Part shown: positions 32,749 through 45,029 of the stretch, piece by piece
Layout: every line of letters starts with the position of its first letter
How positions within the stretch are numbered: the stretch's first letter is position 1
NCBI GenBank assembly: GCA_016191335.1
Contig: JACPOW010000028.1
Coordinates: 1 to 45,865 of the forward strand
Direction: 5' to 3'
Origin: Elusimicrobiota bacterium
GTDB taxonomy: Bacteria > Elusimicrobiota > Elusimicrobia > UBA1565 > UBA9628
DNA length: 45,865 nucleotides
The notes under the pieces: model-generated
What the model saw: the letters and a program-made list of their open reading frames with translations, nothing else
Told to the model about the DNA's origin: nothing
Databases searched by the model: none
Translations under genes and position numbers: made by a program

Positions 32749-34085
32749 CGCCTGATCTCCACTGTGTCCGTTACGGCGGTCACCGTCCCGTCGATGCTGG
32801 CATGAACGGGCGTTCCGAGCTGGTCGGCGGGAACGTCGCCGATCTTCTCGCCGCGCCGGACCTTCTGGCCGGCCTTGACGAGCGCCGTCGCCGCGACGCC
32901 GACATGCTGCTTCAAAGGGATGCGCACGCTCGCCGGCGTGAAATCCTCGTCGAGGTAGGGGGCGTCGGCCTTGTAGTCCATGAGCCCGAGGCGCGCCATG
33001 AGCTGGCCCGTCGGCACCAGGCGGTACTCGCGGATGGGATGGGCCTTGGGCGCCTTGCCGGTGTTGAGCGCGGAGTTCTTCCAATTGACCTTGTTCTCGC
33101 CCAGGTCCTTCTTGGCCGAGACGCAGATCTTGCCCGGCGCCAGGTTCTCCGGGCAGGAGTACAAGGTGCACAGCTGGCACTCGCAGCACAACAAGGCCCA
33201 CTCGTTCCAGGTCTTGCGGTCGGCTTGGGAGAAAAGGAGGCCGCGCATGACCTTGTGCGGCTGGATGTCGTAGCCGAGCAGGTAGCGCGGGCACAGCTCG
33301 GTGCACAGCGAGCACTGATCGCAGGCGGACTTGCCCACGCGCTCGTCCTGGGCGCGCTCGGCGCCCTTGCGGCCGAGCAGGGCGTGGCCCTTCGGCAGGA
33401 CGATCAGGCCGCCCGAGGTCTTGGTCGCCGGGCGGTCGAAGCTGTCGAGGACCTTGCCCATCATCGCGCCGCCGTCGAGGGCGCCGTACTCCGCGACCGT
33501 CGCTCCGCCGGCGAGGGCCAGCGCGTCGGCGTAGGAGGTGCCGATGGGGACCTTGACCGTGCAGGGGCGCTTGACCGCGCCGGTCACGGTGAACCAGGTG
33601 TCCACCACGGGGGACTTCGCGGCGCGGCCCATGTTGTACAGGGTCTCGACGTTGTTGACGACGGCGCCGACCTGTATCGGGATGCCGCCGGGCGGGATCA
33701 GGCGGCCGGTGACCTCGTAGACCAGGCAGTACTCGTCGCCGGCGGGGTAGACGTCGCGCAGGCTCTTTACCTCGAGGCCGAGAAGCCCCTTGATGGCCTC
33801 CTGGACCTCGGCGATGAGCTCGGGGTGCTTGTCCTTGATGGCGATGACGCCGCGGGAGGCGCCGGTGGAGAGCATCAGCAGGCGCAGGCCCTCGAGGACC
33901 TCCCTGGGATGCCGCGCGAGCAGCTCCTGGTCCTTCTGCAGCAGCGGCTCGCACTCCGCGGCGTTGACGATGACGGTGTCGGCCTTCGACGCCGCCTTCA
34001 CGTAGGAGGGGAAGCCCGCGCCGCCGGCGCCGACGACGCCGGCCTCACGGATGAGCCTCGCGAAGTCGTTGAGCGGGTCGGCCAT
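32745..34085 (-). CDS. pduS: PduS-like cobalamin reductase/RnfC-family electron-transfer protein
   Basis: 446 residues. The N-terminus (REAGVVGAGGAGFPSYVK, then NAAECEPLLQKDQELL) is the FMN/NADH-binding RnfC-type module. A soluble ligand-binding (SLBB-like) part follows. Two [4Fe-4S] motifs come next: CDQCSLCTELCP and CCECQLCTLYSCP (about 257-310). The C-terminus is a biotinyl/lipoyl-like barrel (VAATALVKAGQKVRRGEKIG). In Pdu metabolosomes PduS reduces cob(III)/cob(II)alamin and binds the shell through PduT. It abuts the OPT gene with no gap and overlaps pduT. No cobalamin-dependent enzyme is in the window. Confidence 0.85.
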   Translation of the reverse strand: MADPLNDFARLIREAGVVGAGGAGFPSYVKAASKADTVIVNAAECEPLLQKDQELLARHPREVLEGLRLLMLSTGASRGVIAIKDKHPELIAEVQEAIKGLLGLEVKSLRDVYPAGDEYCLVYEVTGRLIPPGGIPIQVGAVVNNVETLYNMGRAAKSPVVDTWFTVTGAVKRPCTVKVPIGTSYADALALAGGATVAEYGALDGGAMMGKVLDSFDRPATKTSGGLIVLPKGHALLGRKGAERAQDERVGKSACDQCSLCTELCPRYLLGYDIQPHKVMRGLLFSQADRKTWNEWALLCCECQLCTLYSCPENLAPGKICVSAKKDLGENKVNWKNSALNTGKAPKAHPIREYRLVPTGQLMARLGLMDYKADAPYLDEDFTPASVRIPLKQHVGVAATALVKAGQKVRRGEKIGDVPADQLGTPVHASIDGTVTAVTDTVEIRR

Positions 34086-35855
34086 CTAGGAGAGGAACCC
34101 CAGGACGACGAGCGCGGCGATCAGCACGCCGACGAGGCTCTCGCCCGCGATGAAGCCGGAGCTGACCGGCACGATGGTCTTCTCCGCCAGCACGGGCCGC
34201 TTGCGCTCCATGATCAAAGCGATGAGCGCGCCCAGGAACATGGAGATGGTGTTGAAGGCCGGGGTGGTGAACGCGAGGCCCAGGCCCGTCGGGGAGGGGA
34301 TCAGCCAGCGGTGCTTCGGGAACGCCTTCTCGATCAGGACGAGCAGGATGCCGAGGACCGCGCCGACGCCGAGGGCGACCTGAGCGGTCGGATGCAAGGT
34401 GTGGAAGCCCTGGGCGAGGAGGACGGCCACGCCCTTCCAGGTCTGCGCGCCGGGGGCGGGCCACTTGTCCGTGCCGAGGAGGTCCGCCGTCGGGATGAGC
34501 AGGCGGTAGGCCGGCACGACGAAGACGGAGCCGGCCACGACGCCGAAGAACTGCGCCCAGAACTGCTGGCGCGGGTCCGCGCCGAGGAGGTAGCCGCTCT
34601 TGAGGTCGGTGAGCAGGTCGGCGGCGTGCAGGCCGACGCCGCCGGTCACGTTGGCGGTCATGAGGTTCGTGGTCATGTTGCCCGGGTCGAGGGCGCCGAA
34701 CGTGATCTGCGTGATCTTGCCGAGCGCGCCGGTCGGCGTGGTGTCGGTCTCGCCGGTCGCGCGGCAGGCCACGATGGCGATGAAGAAGCTCATCACGACC
34801 GAGAGCAGGCCCATCCAGATCTTGATGCCGAAGAGGAACCACTCGAGGAAGACGACGACCGGGGTCAGGAGGGCGAGGCCGATGAAGAACCAGAGCATGG
34901 GGACCTCCTTGGAGGCCGCCCCGTCGGGCCCGTCGAACGCGCCGGTCACGCTCTTGAAGGCGCGGGCCACGGTGCGCCACTCGAAGGCGAAGGCGAGCAG
35001 GCCGCTGGTCAGGATCATCGCCGAGCCGAACCACACGCTCCAGGCCACGATGTTCTTGTAGCCGAGCTTGGGGTCGATGATCCCGCGCGTGTACAGCATC
35101 GGCGCGATGATCCCGAAGTTGATGAAGGCCCCGAGGAGCATGCTCCAGGCCGCGCGGAAGCCCATGATGGCGCCGGCGCCCAGCATGATGAGGCTGCCCT
35201 CGAAGGAGAGCGTGTAGTCGGCCAACGGGCGGCCGGCCAAGGTCGCGAAGGGGATCTTGATCTTCTCCGGCAGGGTCCACGGCATCCCCGGGGCCTTGGC
35301 GTCGCGCACGAACGCGACCACGGCGCCCGCGGCCGCGCCCCAGCCGAGGAGCTTGGCCTTCGCGGCGCCCTCGCTGCCCTCCTCGCCGTGAAGGGCCTTG
35401 AGGGTCTCGGCGGCCGCGATGCCGGTGGGGAAGCGCAGCTGCTCGACGTTGATCATCTGCATCTTCATGGGGATGGCCATGACCACGCCGAGCATCGCGA
35501 TCGAGGAGATCCAGAAGAACATCGGCCAGCCCGCCATCGGCTGCCCGGTGATCATCATCAAAGCGGGGATGGCGGCGACGGTGCCGCCGCCGGTCATGTA
35601 GCCGGCGGCGCTGGCCACCGACTGCATCGCGTTGTTCTCGAGCATGCCGAAGGCGGTGCGCACGAACCGGAGCTTGAGCAGGATGGTGAAGATCGCGAAG
35701 GCGAGTATGCCGGCCGTGATCGAGACCCCGATGCTCCAGCCGGTCTTCAGCGCGACGTAGAGGTTGGAGAGGCTCATCAGCCCTCCCAGGAGCATCCCGG
35801 CCGCGCAGGCGCGGACCGTCAGCTGGGTCTTCGAGGGGGAACGCTCCTGGCTCAT
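34086..35855 (-). CDS. OPT-family oligopeptide/metal-chelate transporter
   Basis: 589 residues with many transmembrane helices, for example LTVRACAAGMLLGGLMSLSN (start), ITAGILAFAIFTILLK and LLSVVMSFFIAIVACRATGE. OPT signatures include the SLSNLYVALKTGWSIGVSI region near residue 30 and GYMTGGG. The family moves oligopeptides or metal-siderophore complexes across the inner membrane by proton coupling. The start at 35855 is 7 bases after an extended -10 box (TGC-TAGAAT), so the mRNA may be leaderless. It shares the operon with pduS and pduT; supply of peptide or metal for that system is a guess. Confidence 0.85.
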   Translation of the reverse strand: MSQERSPSKTQLTVRACAAGMLLGGLMSLSNLYVALKTGWSIGVSITAGILAFAIFTILLKLRFVRTAFGMLENNAMQSVASAAGYMTGGGTVAAIPALMMITGQPMAGWPMFFWISSIAMLGVVMAIPMKMQMINVEQLRFPTGIAAAETLKALHGEEGSEGAAKAKLLGWGAAAGAVVAFVRDAKAPGMPWTLPEKIKIPFATLAGRPLADYTLSFEGSLIMLGAGAIMGFRAAWSMLLGAFINFGIIAPMLYTRGIIDPKLGYKNIVAWSVWFGSAMILTSGLLAFAFEWRTVARAFKSVTGAFDGPDGAASKEVPMLWFFIGLALLTPVVVFLEWFLFGIKIWMGLLSVVMSFFIAIVACRATGETDTTPTGALGKITQITFGALDPGNMTTNLMTANVTGGVGLHAADLLTDLKSGYLLGADPRQQFWAQFFGVVAGSVFVVPAYRLLIPTADLLGTDKWPAPGAQTWKGVAVLLAQGFHTLHPTAQVALGVGAVLGILLVLIEKAFPKHRWLIPSPTGLGLAFTTPAFNTISMFLGALIALIMERKRPVLAEKTIVPVSSGFIAGESLVGVLIAALVVLGFLS

Positions 35856-35862
35856 GGGGGGA

Positions 35863-35871
35863 ATTCTAGCA
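35863..35871 (-). promoter_or_regulatory. Extended -10 promoter of the OPT-pduS-pduT operon, leaderless geometry
   Basis: Minus-strand TGC-TAGAAT, then 7 bases, then ATG. No strong -35 box is seen. The divergent thioredoxin gene has the same extended -10 about 45 bases away. Confidence 0.55.
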
Positions 35872-35912
35872 TGGCCGTCCCCGGCGAGTGTTCAATTTCC
35901 GGCCTTTCCCTT

Positions 35913-35921
35913 TGCTAGAAT
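35913..35921 (+). promoter_or_regulatory. Extended -10 promoter of the thioredoxin gene, leaderless geometry
   Basis: TGC-TAGAAT ends 7 bases before ATG 35929. A weak TTCAAT lies 19 bases upstream of the -10. The hexamer is identical to that of the divergent OPT operon. Confidence 0.5.
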
Positions 35922-35928
35922 CCGAGGG

Positions 35929-36396
35929 ATGAGAGCCTACGCCTTCGTCGCGGCCGCCGCGCTCCTGCTGGCCGCCTGCGGCGCCTCGGAGACCTCCTCC
36001 AAGCTGCCGGACGTGCGCCTGCCGACCCTGGGAGGGCCGCTGGGCCCGTCGCTCGCCTCCTGCGTCACGGAGAAATGCCTGACCGTGGTCGTCGCCCCCT
36101 GGTGCGGCATCTGCCATCAGGTGACCCCCGACATCGTCCGCCTGCGCCGCTTCCTCGACAAGGCCGGGGTCTCCAGCCGCGTCGTCGTCGGCCTCGACGA
36201 CCTCGAGCCGATCAAGGGCATGGCCGCCCTGTTCGGCTCCGACGCCCTGCTCGACCCGGGCGGGGCCGTGGCCGCCCGCGGCGTGCCCCTGTTCATCGTG
36301 ACCGACCGCGCCGGCGCGGTCGTCAAGCGCGTCAGCGGCTTCCCGCGCGGGATGTCCTCCCCGGAGGAGCTCGCCTCGTTTTTCGGACTTCCATGA
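35929..36396 (+). CDS. Thioredoxin-like lipoprotein
   Basis: 155 residues. The lipobox LLLAAC (cleavage before Cys17) marks a lipoprotein anchored in the periplasm or outer membrane. A thioredoxin fold follows with the redox motif WCGICHQ (about 61-67) and a cis-Pro strand GVPLFIVTD (about 118-126). It is a candidate for cytochrome or cell-envelope disulfide handling. The start codon lies 7 bases after an extended -10 box. Alanine dehydrogenase follows 28 bases downstream on the same strand. Confidence 0.8.
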   Translation: MRAYAFVAAAALLLAACGASETSSKLPDVRLPTLGGPLGPSLASCVTEKCLTVVVAPWCGICHQVTPDIVRLRRFLDKAGVSSRVVVGLDDLEPIKGMAALFGSDALLDPGGAVAARGVPLFIVTDRAGAVVKRVSGFPRGMSSPEELASFFGLP

Positions 36397-36424
36397 AGAC
36401 CCTCGACTTTACAGGAGAATGACC

Positions 36425-37534
36425 ATGATCATCGGAGTGCCCAAGGAAATCAAGAACCGCGAGCATCGCGTCGGCCTCGTCCCCGGCGGCGTGCGCGCCC
36501 TCGTCAAGGACGGCCACAAGGTCCTCATCGAGAAGAGCGCCGGCATCGGCTCGGGCATCACCGACGAGGAGTACAAGAGCGCCGGCGCCGCCATCGTCGA
36601 CAAGAAGCGCCTCTTCGCGGACGCGGAGATGATCATCAAGGTCAAGGAGCCCCTCGAGGAGGAGCTCGGCCTGTTCCGCGCCGACCAGATCCTCTACACC
36701 TACCTGCACCTCGCCCCGGCCCCGGCGCTGACGAAGGCCCTGCTCAAGGCCAAGGTCAAGGGCGTCGCCTACGAGACCATCCAGCTCAAGGACGGCAGCC
36801 TGCCCCTGCTGACCCCGATGAGCGAGGTCGCCGGCAAGATGTCGGTGCAGCTCGGCGCGCAGTTCCTCGAGAAGCATCACGGCGGCCGCGGCGTGCTCCT
36901 CGGCGGCGTCCCCGGCGTCGCGCGCGGCATCGTCACCATCATCGGCGGCGGCGTCGTCGGCATCAACGCGGCGAAGATCGCCATCGGCATGGGCGCGCGG
37001 GTCAACATACTCGACGTCTCCGCCCAGCGCCTCGCCTACCTCGACGACGTGTTCGGGAACTCCGTCTCGACCTTGATGAGCCACGACGAGAACATCTACA
37101 ACTCCGTCGTCCGCTCCGACCTCCTCATCGGCGCCGTGCTGATCCCCGGCGCGAAGGCCCCGTCGCTGGTCACCGAGGAGATGGTCAAGAAGATGAAGCC
37201 CGGCTCCGTCATCGTCGACGTCGCCGTCGACCAGGGCGGCTGCGTGGAGACCGCGGAGGTCACCAGCCACGACAAGCCCGTGATCGTCAAGCACGGCGTC
37301 CTGCACTACGCGGTGCCCAACATCCCCGGGGCGGTCAGCCACACCTCGACCTACGCGCTGACGAACGTGACGCTCAAGTACGCGCGCGACATCGCCAAGC
37401 ACGGGCTCGAGGAAGCGGTCCGTCGTGACGAGGCCCTGCGCAAGGGCGTCAACGTCTACCGCGGCAAGGTCACGCACGCGGCCGTCGCCCAATCCGTCGG
37501 GGAGAAGCCCGTCGAGCTTGCGACGCTCGTTTAA
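36425..37534 (+). CDS. ald: Alanine dehydrogenase
   Basis: 369 residues. It interconverts L-alanine and pyruvate plus ammonia with NAD. The N-terminus [17 protein letters not shown] and the residues K74 (IKVKEP) and H95 (YLHLAP) match the substrate-binding Lys and catalytic His of the family. The Rossmann loop is [20 protein letters not shown] (about 175-194). Start 36425 is taken because AGGAGA lies 8 bases upstream; ATG 36419 is too close to it. The end overlaps the next gene by 17 bases. Confidence 0.95.
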   Translation: MIIGVPKEIKNREHRVGLVPGGVRALVKDGHKVLIEKSAGIGSGITDEEYKSAGAAIVDKKRLFADAEMIIKVKEPLEEELGLFRADQILYTYLHLAPAPALTKALLKAKVKGVAYETIQLKDGSLPLLTPMSEVAGKMSVQLGAQFLEKHHGGRGVLLGGVPGVARGIVTIIGGGVVGINAAKIAIGMGARVNILDVSAQRLAYLDDVFGNSVSTLMSHDENIYNSVVRSDLLIGAVLIPGAKAPSLVTEEMVKKMKPGSVIVDVAVDQGGCVETAEVTSHDKPVIVKHGVLHYAVPNIPGAVSHTSTYALTNVTLKYARDIAKHGLEEAVRRDEALRKGVNVYRGKVTHAAVAQSVGEKPVELATLV

Positions 37535-39074
37535 GGCCCTCGGGCTCGCGCTGCTCCTCGCGGCTGTCGATGCCGACGCGGCGAAGCCGCTCGGCGCGTC
37601 GTACGACCCCGAGGTGGCCCTGCTCGTCCTGACGATCCAGAAGCAGAGCGTCGTGCTCCTGAAGGAGGAGCTCGTCCGCCAGGCGGAGTGGCTCGAGCTC
37701 GGCGGCATGCAGGTCCTGCTCGCCGAGAAGATCGACGTGTTCGCCCGCAACGTCGCCGCGGGGCTGACCGCCGACTCGGACATCCTCGAGGACTACCGCG
37801 AGCAGATCCTCAAGGTGGACCCCACCGCGATCGGCGAGGCCGACCGCCTGGTCGCGGAGCTGCGCCGCTACCACGACCTGATCCCGGGCAAGCCGATGGT
37901 GCGCCTGCCCTGGCCGCCGCCGCCGGGGCCCGTGATGGAGTTCCTCGAGGAGGACGGGATCGGCGCCGACGCGAGCGCGTCGCTCAAGGGCACGCCCGCC
38001 ATGGACGAGCCCGTCGCCTACGCCGAGCGGCGCTTCGGCACGACCGGCCCCTTCCTGCGCCGCCGCAAGTGGAACCTCGACTTCTACCTCGGCTCCTTCG
38101 GGAACCTGCTCCAGCACTACAAGAAGCTCGGCTATCGCCGCATCTACCGCCTGCGCTCGCCGTACGTCAGCTACGGCAAGGCGGCCTGGGTGCTGGCCCC
38201 CGAGCCCGGCCTGCGCCCCCGCCTCGTCTACTCCGACTTCTACGGCCAGGACCTGTTCCTCCACACCCGCGCGCAGTGGGCCATCCTCACCGACCGGGCC
38301 AAGGAGGAGGGCCCCACGGTCCGCACTTTGACCTGCCCCGACTGCAGCTACGTCCTGCCCGGGGTGCGCGCGATGAAGTCCCTGCTCGCGACGATCCCCT
38401 ACACGGCGGACACCGTCATCGCGGGCTACGACTACCTCTTCGAGCCGCTGTGGAAGGAGAACGTCCTCGGGACCTACGAGAACGACTACTGGCGCCTGAC
38501 CTATTACAAGACCGGGACGACGATCACCGCGACGGTCGTCGCCCGGCGCACCAACTTCGGCGAGATCCTGGCCGCGTCGCTCACCCCGCTCGTCCGGCGC
38601 GGGGCCCGCCGGGTCTACTACGCGGGCCCGGCCGCGCAGGTGGACGAGAAGCTCGACGCCTACGACCTCATGATCCCGACCCAGTTCATGCTGTTCAGCG
38701 GCCGCGCCGTCCCGTTCGAGAACGCGCTCGCGGGGCGCAAGCGCAAGAGCACTTTGTTCGCCGCCCTGCCGTCGCCGCTGTTCGCGACCCTGGAATGGCT
38801 CAAGGACGCGCGCCGCCACGGCGTCCTCGCGTTCGACGGCGAGATGGCCCGTCTCGCCGAGGAGGCCGGGGCCTGGGCGCGCCTCCCCGACCACAAGGTC
38901 GAGTGCGGCATCGGCGGCGTGCTCGGCGGCCTGGCCAACCTCCATCCCGAGGAGGACCGCGCCGTGTACACGATCAGCTACGCGAGCCAGGCCGGCAAGG
39001 AGTCGGCCAAGCGGCGCTACCGCGACGCGGTCCTGGCGAAGATCAAGGAAGCGGGGAAGGCGGAGGAGGAGTAG
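37518..39074 (+). CDS. Exported protein of unknown function
   Basis: 518 residues from TTG 37518, chosen because GGGAGAAG lies about 10 bases upstream and the frame then opens with a signal peptide ([20 protein letters not shown]). The mature protein has no recognised domain. Clear blocks are [40 protein letters not shown], and a paired Cys motif [12 protein letters not shown] near residue 275. A Rossmann-like stretch ([20 protein letters not shown]) and [17 protein letters not shown] are near the end. It overlaps ald by 17 bases and is probably co-transcribed. It could be an enzyme acting in the periplasm; that is only a guess. Confidence 0.6.
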   Translation: MRRSFKALGLALLLAAVDADAAKPLGASYDPEVALLVLTIQKQSVVLLKEELVRQAEWLELGGMQVLLAEKIDVFARNVAAGLTADSDILEDYREQILKVDPTAIGEADRLVAELRRYHDLIPGKPMVRLPWPPPPGPVMEFLEEDGIGADASASLKGTPAMDEPVAYAERRFGTTGPFLRRRKWNLDFYLGSFGNLLQHYKKLGYRRIYRLRSPYVSYGKAAWVLAPEPGLRPRLVYSDFYGQDLFLHTRAQWAILTDRAKEEGPTVRTLTCPDCSYVLPGVRAMKSLLATIPYTADTVIAGYDYLFEPLWKENVLGTYENDYWRLTYYKTGTTITATVVARRTNFGEILAASLTPLVRRGARRVYYAGPAAQVDEKLDAYDLMIPTQFMLFSGRAVPFENALAGRKRKSTLFAALPSPLFATLEWLKDARRHGVLAFDGEMARLAEEAGAWARLPDHKVECGIGGVLGGLANLHPEEDRAVYTISYASQAGKESAKRRYRDAVLAKIKEAGKAEEE

Positions 39075-39088
39075 CGGCGGCGCCCGGA

Positions 39089-39907
39089 TTACTTCGGCGC
39101 CATGTGGAAGTCGGTCACCAGCGGGTCGCCCGAGTTCGGCTGCAGCGCGGCGGGCTCGGCGATCAACGAAGACAGCTCCGAGACGATCTCCTTGCGCCGC
39201 TCGATGGTCATGTCGGCGACGCCCTCGGTGCCCGGATCGAGGTAGGATTTCTGGTAGCCCGTCTTCGACAGCGTCACGAGGTAGCCGCGGCCGGTCAGCG
39301 CCGGCAAGATGGCTCGATACCGGCCCAGCTCGTCGGTCTTGATCTGAGCCTTCGAGTTCGTCTCGTTGTCGGTGAAGATCATGTGCACGCCGGGGACGGG
39401 CTTCAGGGTGATCAGGTCGTAGATCGTGCCGCGCATCTTCCATTCGGCCACGACCTTGGGCCGCGGCCCCTTCTCGGGCATGACGGAGACGATGCCGGGG
39501 CCTTCCTCCTCGGCGGGCTTCGTCTCGGGCATCGGGTCCTGGCCCGTCGGGTCGTACTTGCCCGTCCGCTGCTCGTTGACGAGCCCCTGGATGCCCGCGC
39601 TGTCGCTGGGCACGACGCCGCCGCCCTTGATGAGGGGGGAGGACTGGCCCGTCGACTTCAGCGTCTCGACGACGGCGCCCTTGGTGCCGGACTCGGCGGT
39701 GCGCCACATGTACTGGCTGAACGCCCAGATGCAGTAGGCGAGGCCGCCGAAGAACAGGATGGGGATGCCGAAGTTCCGGAAGGTGTCGTTCTGCAGCGCC
39801 CCCTTCTCGGGGGGCGCGTCCAGGAACGACATCGGGCAATTGGGGCACGACTCCCAGTCCGGCTGAAGCTTGGTGCCGCACAGCGGGCACTTCGCCGGCG
39901 CGCTCAC
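39089..39907 (-). CDS. Zinc-ribbon membrane protein with carboxypeptidase-regulatory-like domain
   Basis: 272 residues from GTG 39907. The N-terminal zinc ribbon is CPLCGTKLQPDWESCPNCP (about 7-25). One transmembrane helix follows (GIPILFFGGLAYCIWAFSQY, about 47-66). A long disordered linker leads to a small Ig-like/carboxypeptidase-regulatory domain (MRGTIYDLITLKPVPGVHMI, then TDELGRYRAILPAL). The orientation is probably cytoplasmic N-terminus with the C-terminal domain outside. It is the last gene of the clpP-lon-serA operon, 13 bases after serA. Function unknown. Confidence 0.65.
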   Translation of the reverse strand: MSAPAKCPLCGTKLQPDWESCPNCPMSFLDAPPEKGALQNDTFRNFGIPILFFGGLAYCIWAFSQYMWRTAESGTKGAVVETLKSTGQSSPLIKGGGVVPSDSAGIQGLVNEQRTGKYDPTGQDPMPETKPAEEEGPGIVSVMPEKGPRPKVVAEWKMRGTIYDLITLKPVPGVHMIFTDNETNSKAQIKTDELGRYRAILPALTGRGYLVTLSKTGYQKSYLDPGTEGVADMTIERRKEIVSELSSLIAEPAALQPNSGDPLVTDFHMAPK

Positions 39908-39920
39908 GGACGGGCCGCCG

Positions 39921-41516
39921 TCACAGCTCCACCCAGTGCACGCGGCGGATGCCCTCGACGCGGGTCAGCTCGCCGCGCGCGGCCGGAGAGGCATCCTCGT
40001 CGACGTTGAGCACCATGACGGCCTCGCCGTGCGCGGAGCGGCGGCCGACGCGCATGTCCGCGATGTTCACGCCCGCTTTGCCGAGGCAGGTCCCGACGCG
40101 GCCGATCACGCCGGGCGCGTCGGTGTTGGAGATGACGATCATCTTGCCCTGAGGCCGCACGTCGATGCGCAGGCCGCCGAGCTTTAAAATACGGGGCTCG
40201 CCGGGGGCGAGCACGGCGCCCGAGACGGAGACCGGGCCCTTGTCGGTCGCGGCGGTCAAGGTCAGCATGCGGCGCACGCCCTCGGAGCACTTGGGGTCGG
40301 ACGACTCGCCGACCTTGATGCCGCGGTCGGCGGCGACGGCGGGCGCGGAGATCCAGCTGACGCCGGGGCCCATGATCGGGGTGAGGAAGCCCTTGAGCGC
40401 GGAGACGCCGAGCGGCCGCCGCTCGTTGCCCTTGAACTCGCCCTCGAAGGAGCAGGTGAACTCGCTGACCCCGCCCTCCAGGGTCTGCGCGAGGAAGCGG
40501 CCCATCGACTCGGCCAGGGGCACCCACTCGCCGAGCGCGGCGAGCGTGACGGGATCGAAGCCGGGCATGTTCAGGGCGTTGGGCGCGATGCCCTTGTCGT
40601 GGAAGTCGACGACGGCCGTCGCGAGCTCGGTCGCCACGCGGCTCTGCGCCTCGGTCGTGGAGGCGCCGAGGTGCGGGGTCAGGATCAGGTTCGGGCAGCC
40701 GCGCAGCGGGTTGTCCGCCGGCAGCGGCTCGGCGTGGAACACGTCGAGGGCGGCGCCGCCGACCTGCCCGGACTTCAGGGCCTCGGCCAGCGCCTGGTCC
40801 TCGATCAGCTCGCCGCGGGCGCAGTTGATGATCCGGATGCCCTTCTTCGCCTTCGCGAGCGCGGCCGCGTTGACCATGCCGTTGGTCTTCTCTCCGCCGG
40901 GGACGTGAAGAGTTATGAAGTCGGACCGCTCGAGTACCTCCAGAAACGTCATCGGCTCGATGCCGATCTCGCGCGCCTGGGCGTCGGTGACGAACGGGTC
41001 GAAGCCGACGATCTTCATCCCGAAGGACTGCGCGCGCTTGGCGACCTCGCGGCCGATGCGGCCGAGGCCCACGACGCCGAGGGTCTTGCCGAACAGCTCC
41101 ACGCCCATGAACTTGCCGCGCTCCCACTTGCCGGCCTGCGTCGACGCGTCGGCCTTGGGGATGTGGCGGGCGAGCGAGAGCATCATCGCCACGGCGTGCT
41201 CGGCGGCGGCCAAGGTGTTGGCCGCGGGGGCGTTGACGACGGCGATGCCGCGGCGCGTGGCGGCGGGGAGGTCGATGTTGTCCACGCCGACGCCGGCGCG
41301 GCCGATCAGGCGCAGGTCCGGCGCCTTCGCGATCCAGTCCGCCGTGATCTTCGTCTCCGAGCGCACGAGCCAGGCGCCGACGCCGGGCAGGGCCTTTTCC
41401 AGGTCCTCGGGCTTGGGCGCGATCAGGTAGACGAGCTCGATGCCCGGGTGCGTCTCCAGGGGCTTGAGGCCCGCGGGGTCGATCTTGTCGGTGACGAGGA
41501 CCTTGAGCTTGAGCAC
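39921..41516 (-). CDS. serA: D-3-phosphoglycerate dehydrogenase
   Basis: 531 residues, the long form with catalytic, nucleotide-binding, intervening and ACT domains. The Rossmann loop is GLGRIGREVAKRA (about 150-162), with catalytic Arg in INCARGELI, Glu in DVFHAEPLP and His in LTPHLGASTTE. The C-terminal ACT domain (about 455-531, MIVISNTDAPGVIGRVGTCL) usually senses serine for feedback control. It makes 3-phosphohydroxypyruvate, the first step of serine synthesis. Start is GTG 41516, one base after the aminotransferase stop, so the two are in the same operon and pathway. Confidence 0.95.
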   Translation of the reverse strand: MLKLKVLVTDKIDPAGLKPLETHPGIELVYLIAPKPEDLEKALPGVGAWLVRSETKITADWIAKAPDLRLIGRAGVGVDNIDLPAATRRGIAVVNAPAANTLAAAEHAVAMMLSLARHIPKADASTQAGKWERGKFMGVELFGKTLGVVGLGRIGREVAKRAQSFGMKIVGFDPFVTDAQAREIGIEPMTFLEVLERSDFITLHVPGGEKTNGMVNAAALAKAKKGIRIINCARGELIEDQALAEALKSGQVGGAALDVFHAEPLPADNPLRGCPNLILTPHLGASTTEAQSRVATELATAVVDFHDKGIAPNALNMPGFDPVTLAALGEWVPLAESMGRFLAQTLEGGVSEFTCSFEGEFKGNERRPLGVSALKGFLTPIMGPGVSWISAPAVAADRGIKVGESSDPKCSEGVRRMLTLTAATDKGPVSVSGAVLAPGEPRILKLGGLRIDVRPQGKMIVISNTDAPGVIGRVGTCLGKAGVNIADMRVGRRSAHGEAVMVLNVDEDASPAARGELTRVEGIRRVHWVEL

Positions 41517-41517
41517 C

Positions 41518-42602
41518 CTAGGCCTTGACCCCGACGAGGCGCTTGGAGAGCGCCTCCACGCCCGCCTCGATGTCGGACTTGGAGATGTAGCCCATGTGCG
41601 CGAGGCGGAAGATCTTGCCCTTCAGGTGGAGCTGGCCGCCCGCGATGGAGATGCCCTCCTCCTTCAGGATGTCGGCGAGGAGCTTCGTGCCGTCCACGCC
41701 CGCCGGGAGGACGACGCCGGTCAGGATGTTCGCGGGGTTCTTCGAGTAGAACGGCAGGCCGAGCTTGTCCTTGAGCAGCTTGCGCGCGTGGGCGGCGAGG
41801 TCGTCGTGCCGCTTCCAGCACGCTTCCATGCCCTCCGAACGAAGCATCTTAAGAGCCGCCGCCTGGCCCGCCACGATCGAGATTGCGGGCGTCCAAGGGG
41901 TCTCCTTGTCGGCGAGCGATTTTCGGATGAGCTTGTAATCGAAGTTGAACTTGGGCAGCTTGGAGGCCTCGACGGCCTTCCACGCCTTCTCCGAGACCGC
42001 CGCGAACGCGAGGCCCGGGGCGTTCATCAGGCCCTTCTGGGAGCCGGTGACGACGCAGTCGAGGCCCCAGGCGTCCGTCTCCAGGGGCTCGCAGGCGAGG
42101 CCGGACACGGAGTCCACGATGACGAGCGCGTCGCTCTCTTCGTGGATGATCTTGGACAAGTTCTTGATGTCGTTGAGCACGCCGGTCGAGGTGTCCGTAT
42201 GCTGGAGGAACACGGCCTTGACGCCCTTGTTCTCCTTGAGGGCCTTGCGCAGGACCTCGCCGTCGACGGCCGTGCCCCACTCGAAGGGCAGGACGACGGG
42301 CTTGAGGCCGAAGGCCTTGTGGATGTTCACGAACCGGTCGCCGAACGCGCCGGTCGTGCAGACGATGGTGAGGTCGCCGGGGGAGAGCAGGTTGATGACC
42401 GCCGACTCCATCGCGCCGGTCCCGGAGGCCGTCATCATCAGCACGGAATTCTTGGTGCGGTACACGAACTGCATGTCCTCGATGACCGAGACGAACAGCC
42501 GGCCGAACTCCGCGGTCCGGTGATGGATCAGCGGGCGGGACATCGCCTCGAGCACGGAGGGGGGAAGAGGCGTCGGGCCCGGCGTGAGCATGATGTTCTT
42601 GG

Positions 42603-42606
<4 letters not shown>
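41518..42606 (-). CDS. Class V aminotransferase, probable phosphoserine aminotransferase
   Basis: 362 residues. The N-terminus TPGPTPLPPSVLEAMSRPLI (about 8-27) and HHRTAEF mark the alanine-glyoxylate/serine-pyruvate branch of class V PLP enzymes. The PLP Lys is in GSQKGLMNAPG (near 193), and SGTGAME and DSVSGLA complete the site. Standard SerC has a different N-terminus. In several phyla this branch substitutes for SerC beside serA, so the reaction is probably 3-phosphohydroxypyruvate to phosphoserine; a serine-glyoxylate activity is the alternative. ATG overlaps the lon stop (ATGA). Confidence 0.85.

Positions 42607-45025
<2,419 letters not shown>

Positions 45026-45029
<4 letters not shown>

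Noticed and set aside
32802-35918. A 1038-codon open frame on the plus strand opposite pduS, OPT and neighbours
   Set aside because: It is a shadow of GC-rich genes on the other strand. Its composition (His, Gly, Arg, Ala, Glu repeats) is typical of antisense frames, and the opposite strand encodes recognised families.
37096-37290. Small minus-strand frames inside ald and similar short frames elsewhere
   Set aside because: No start context and complete overlap with well-supported genes.
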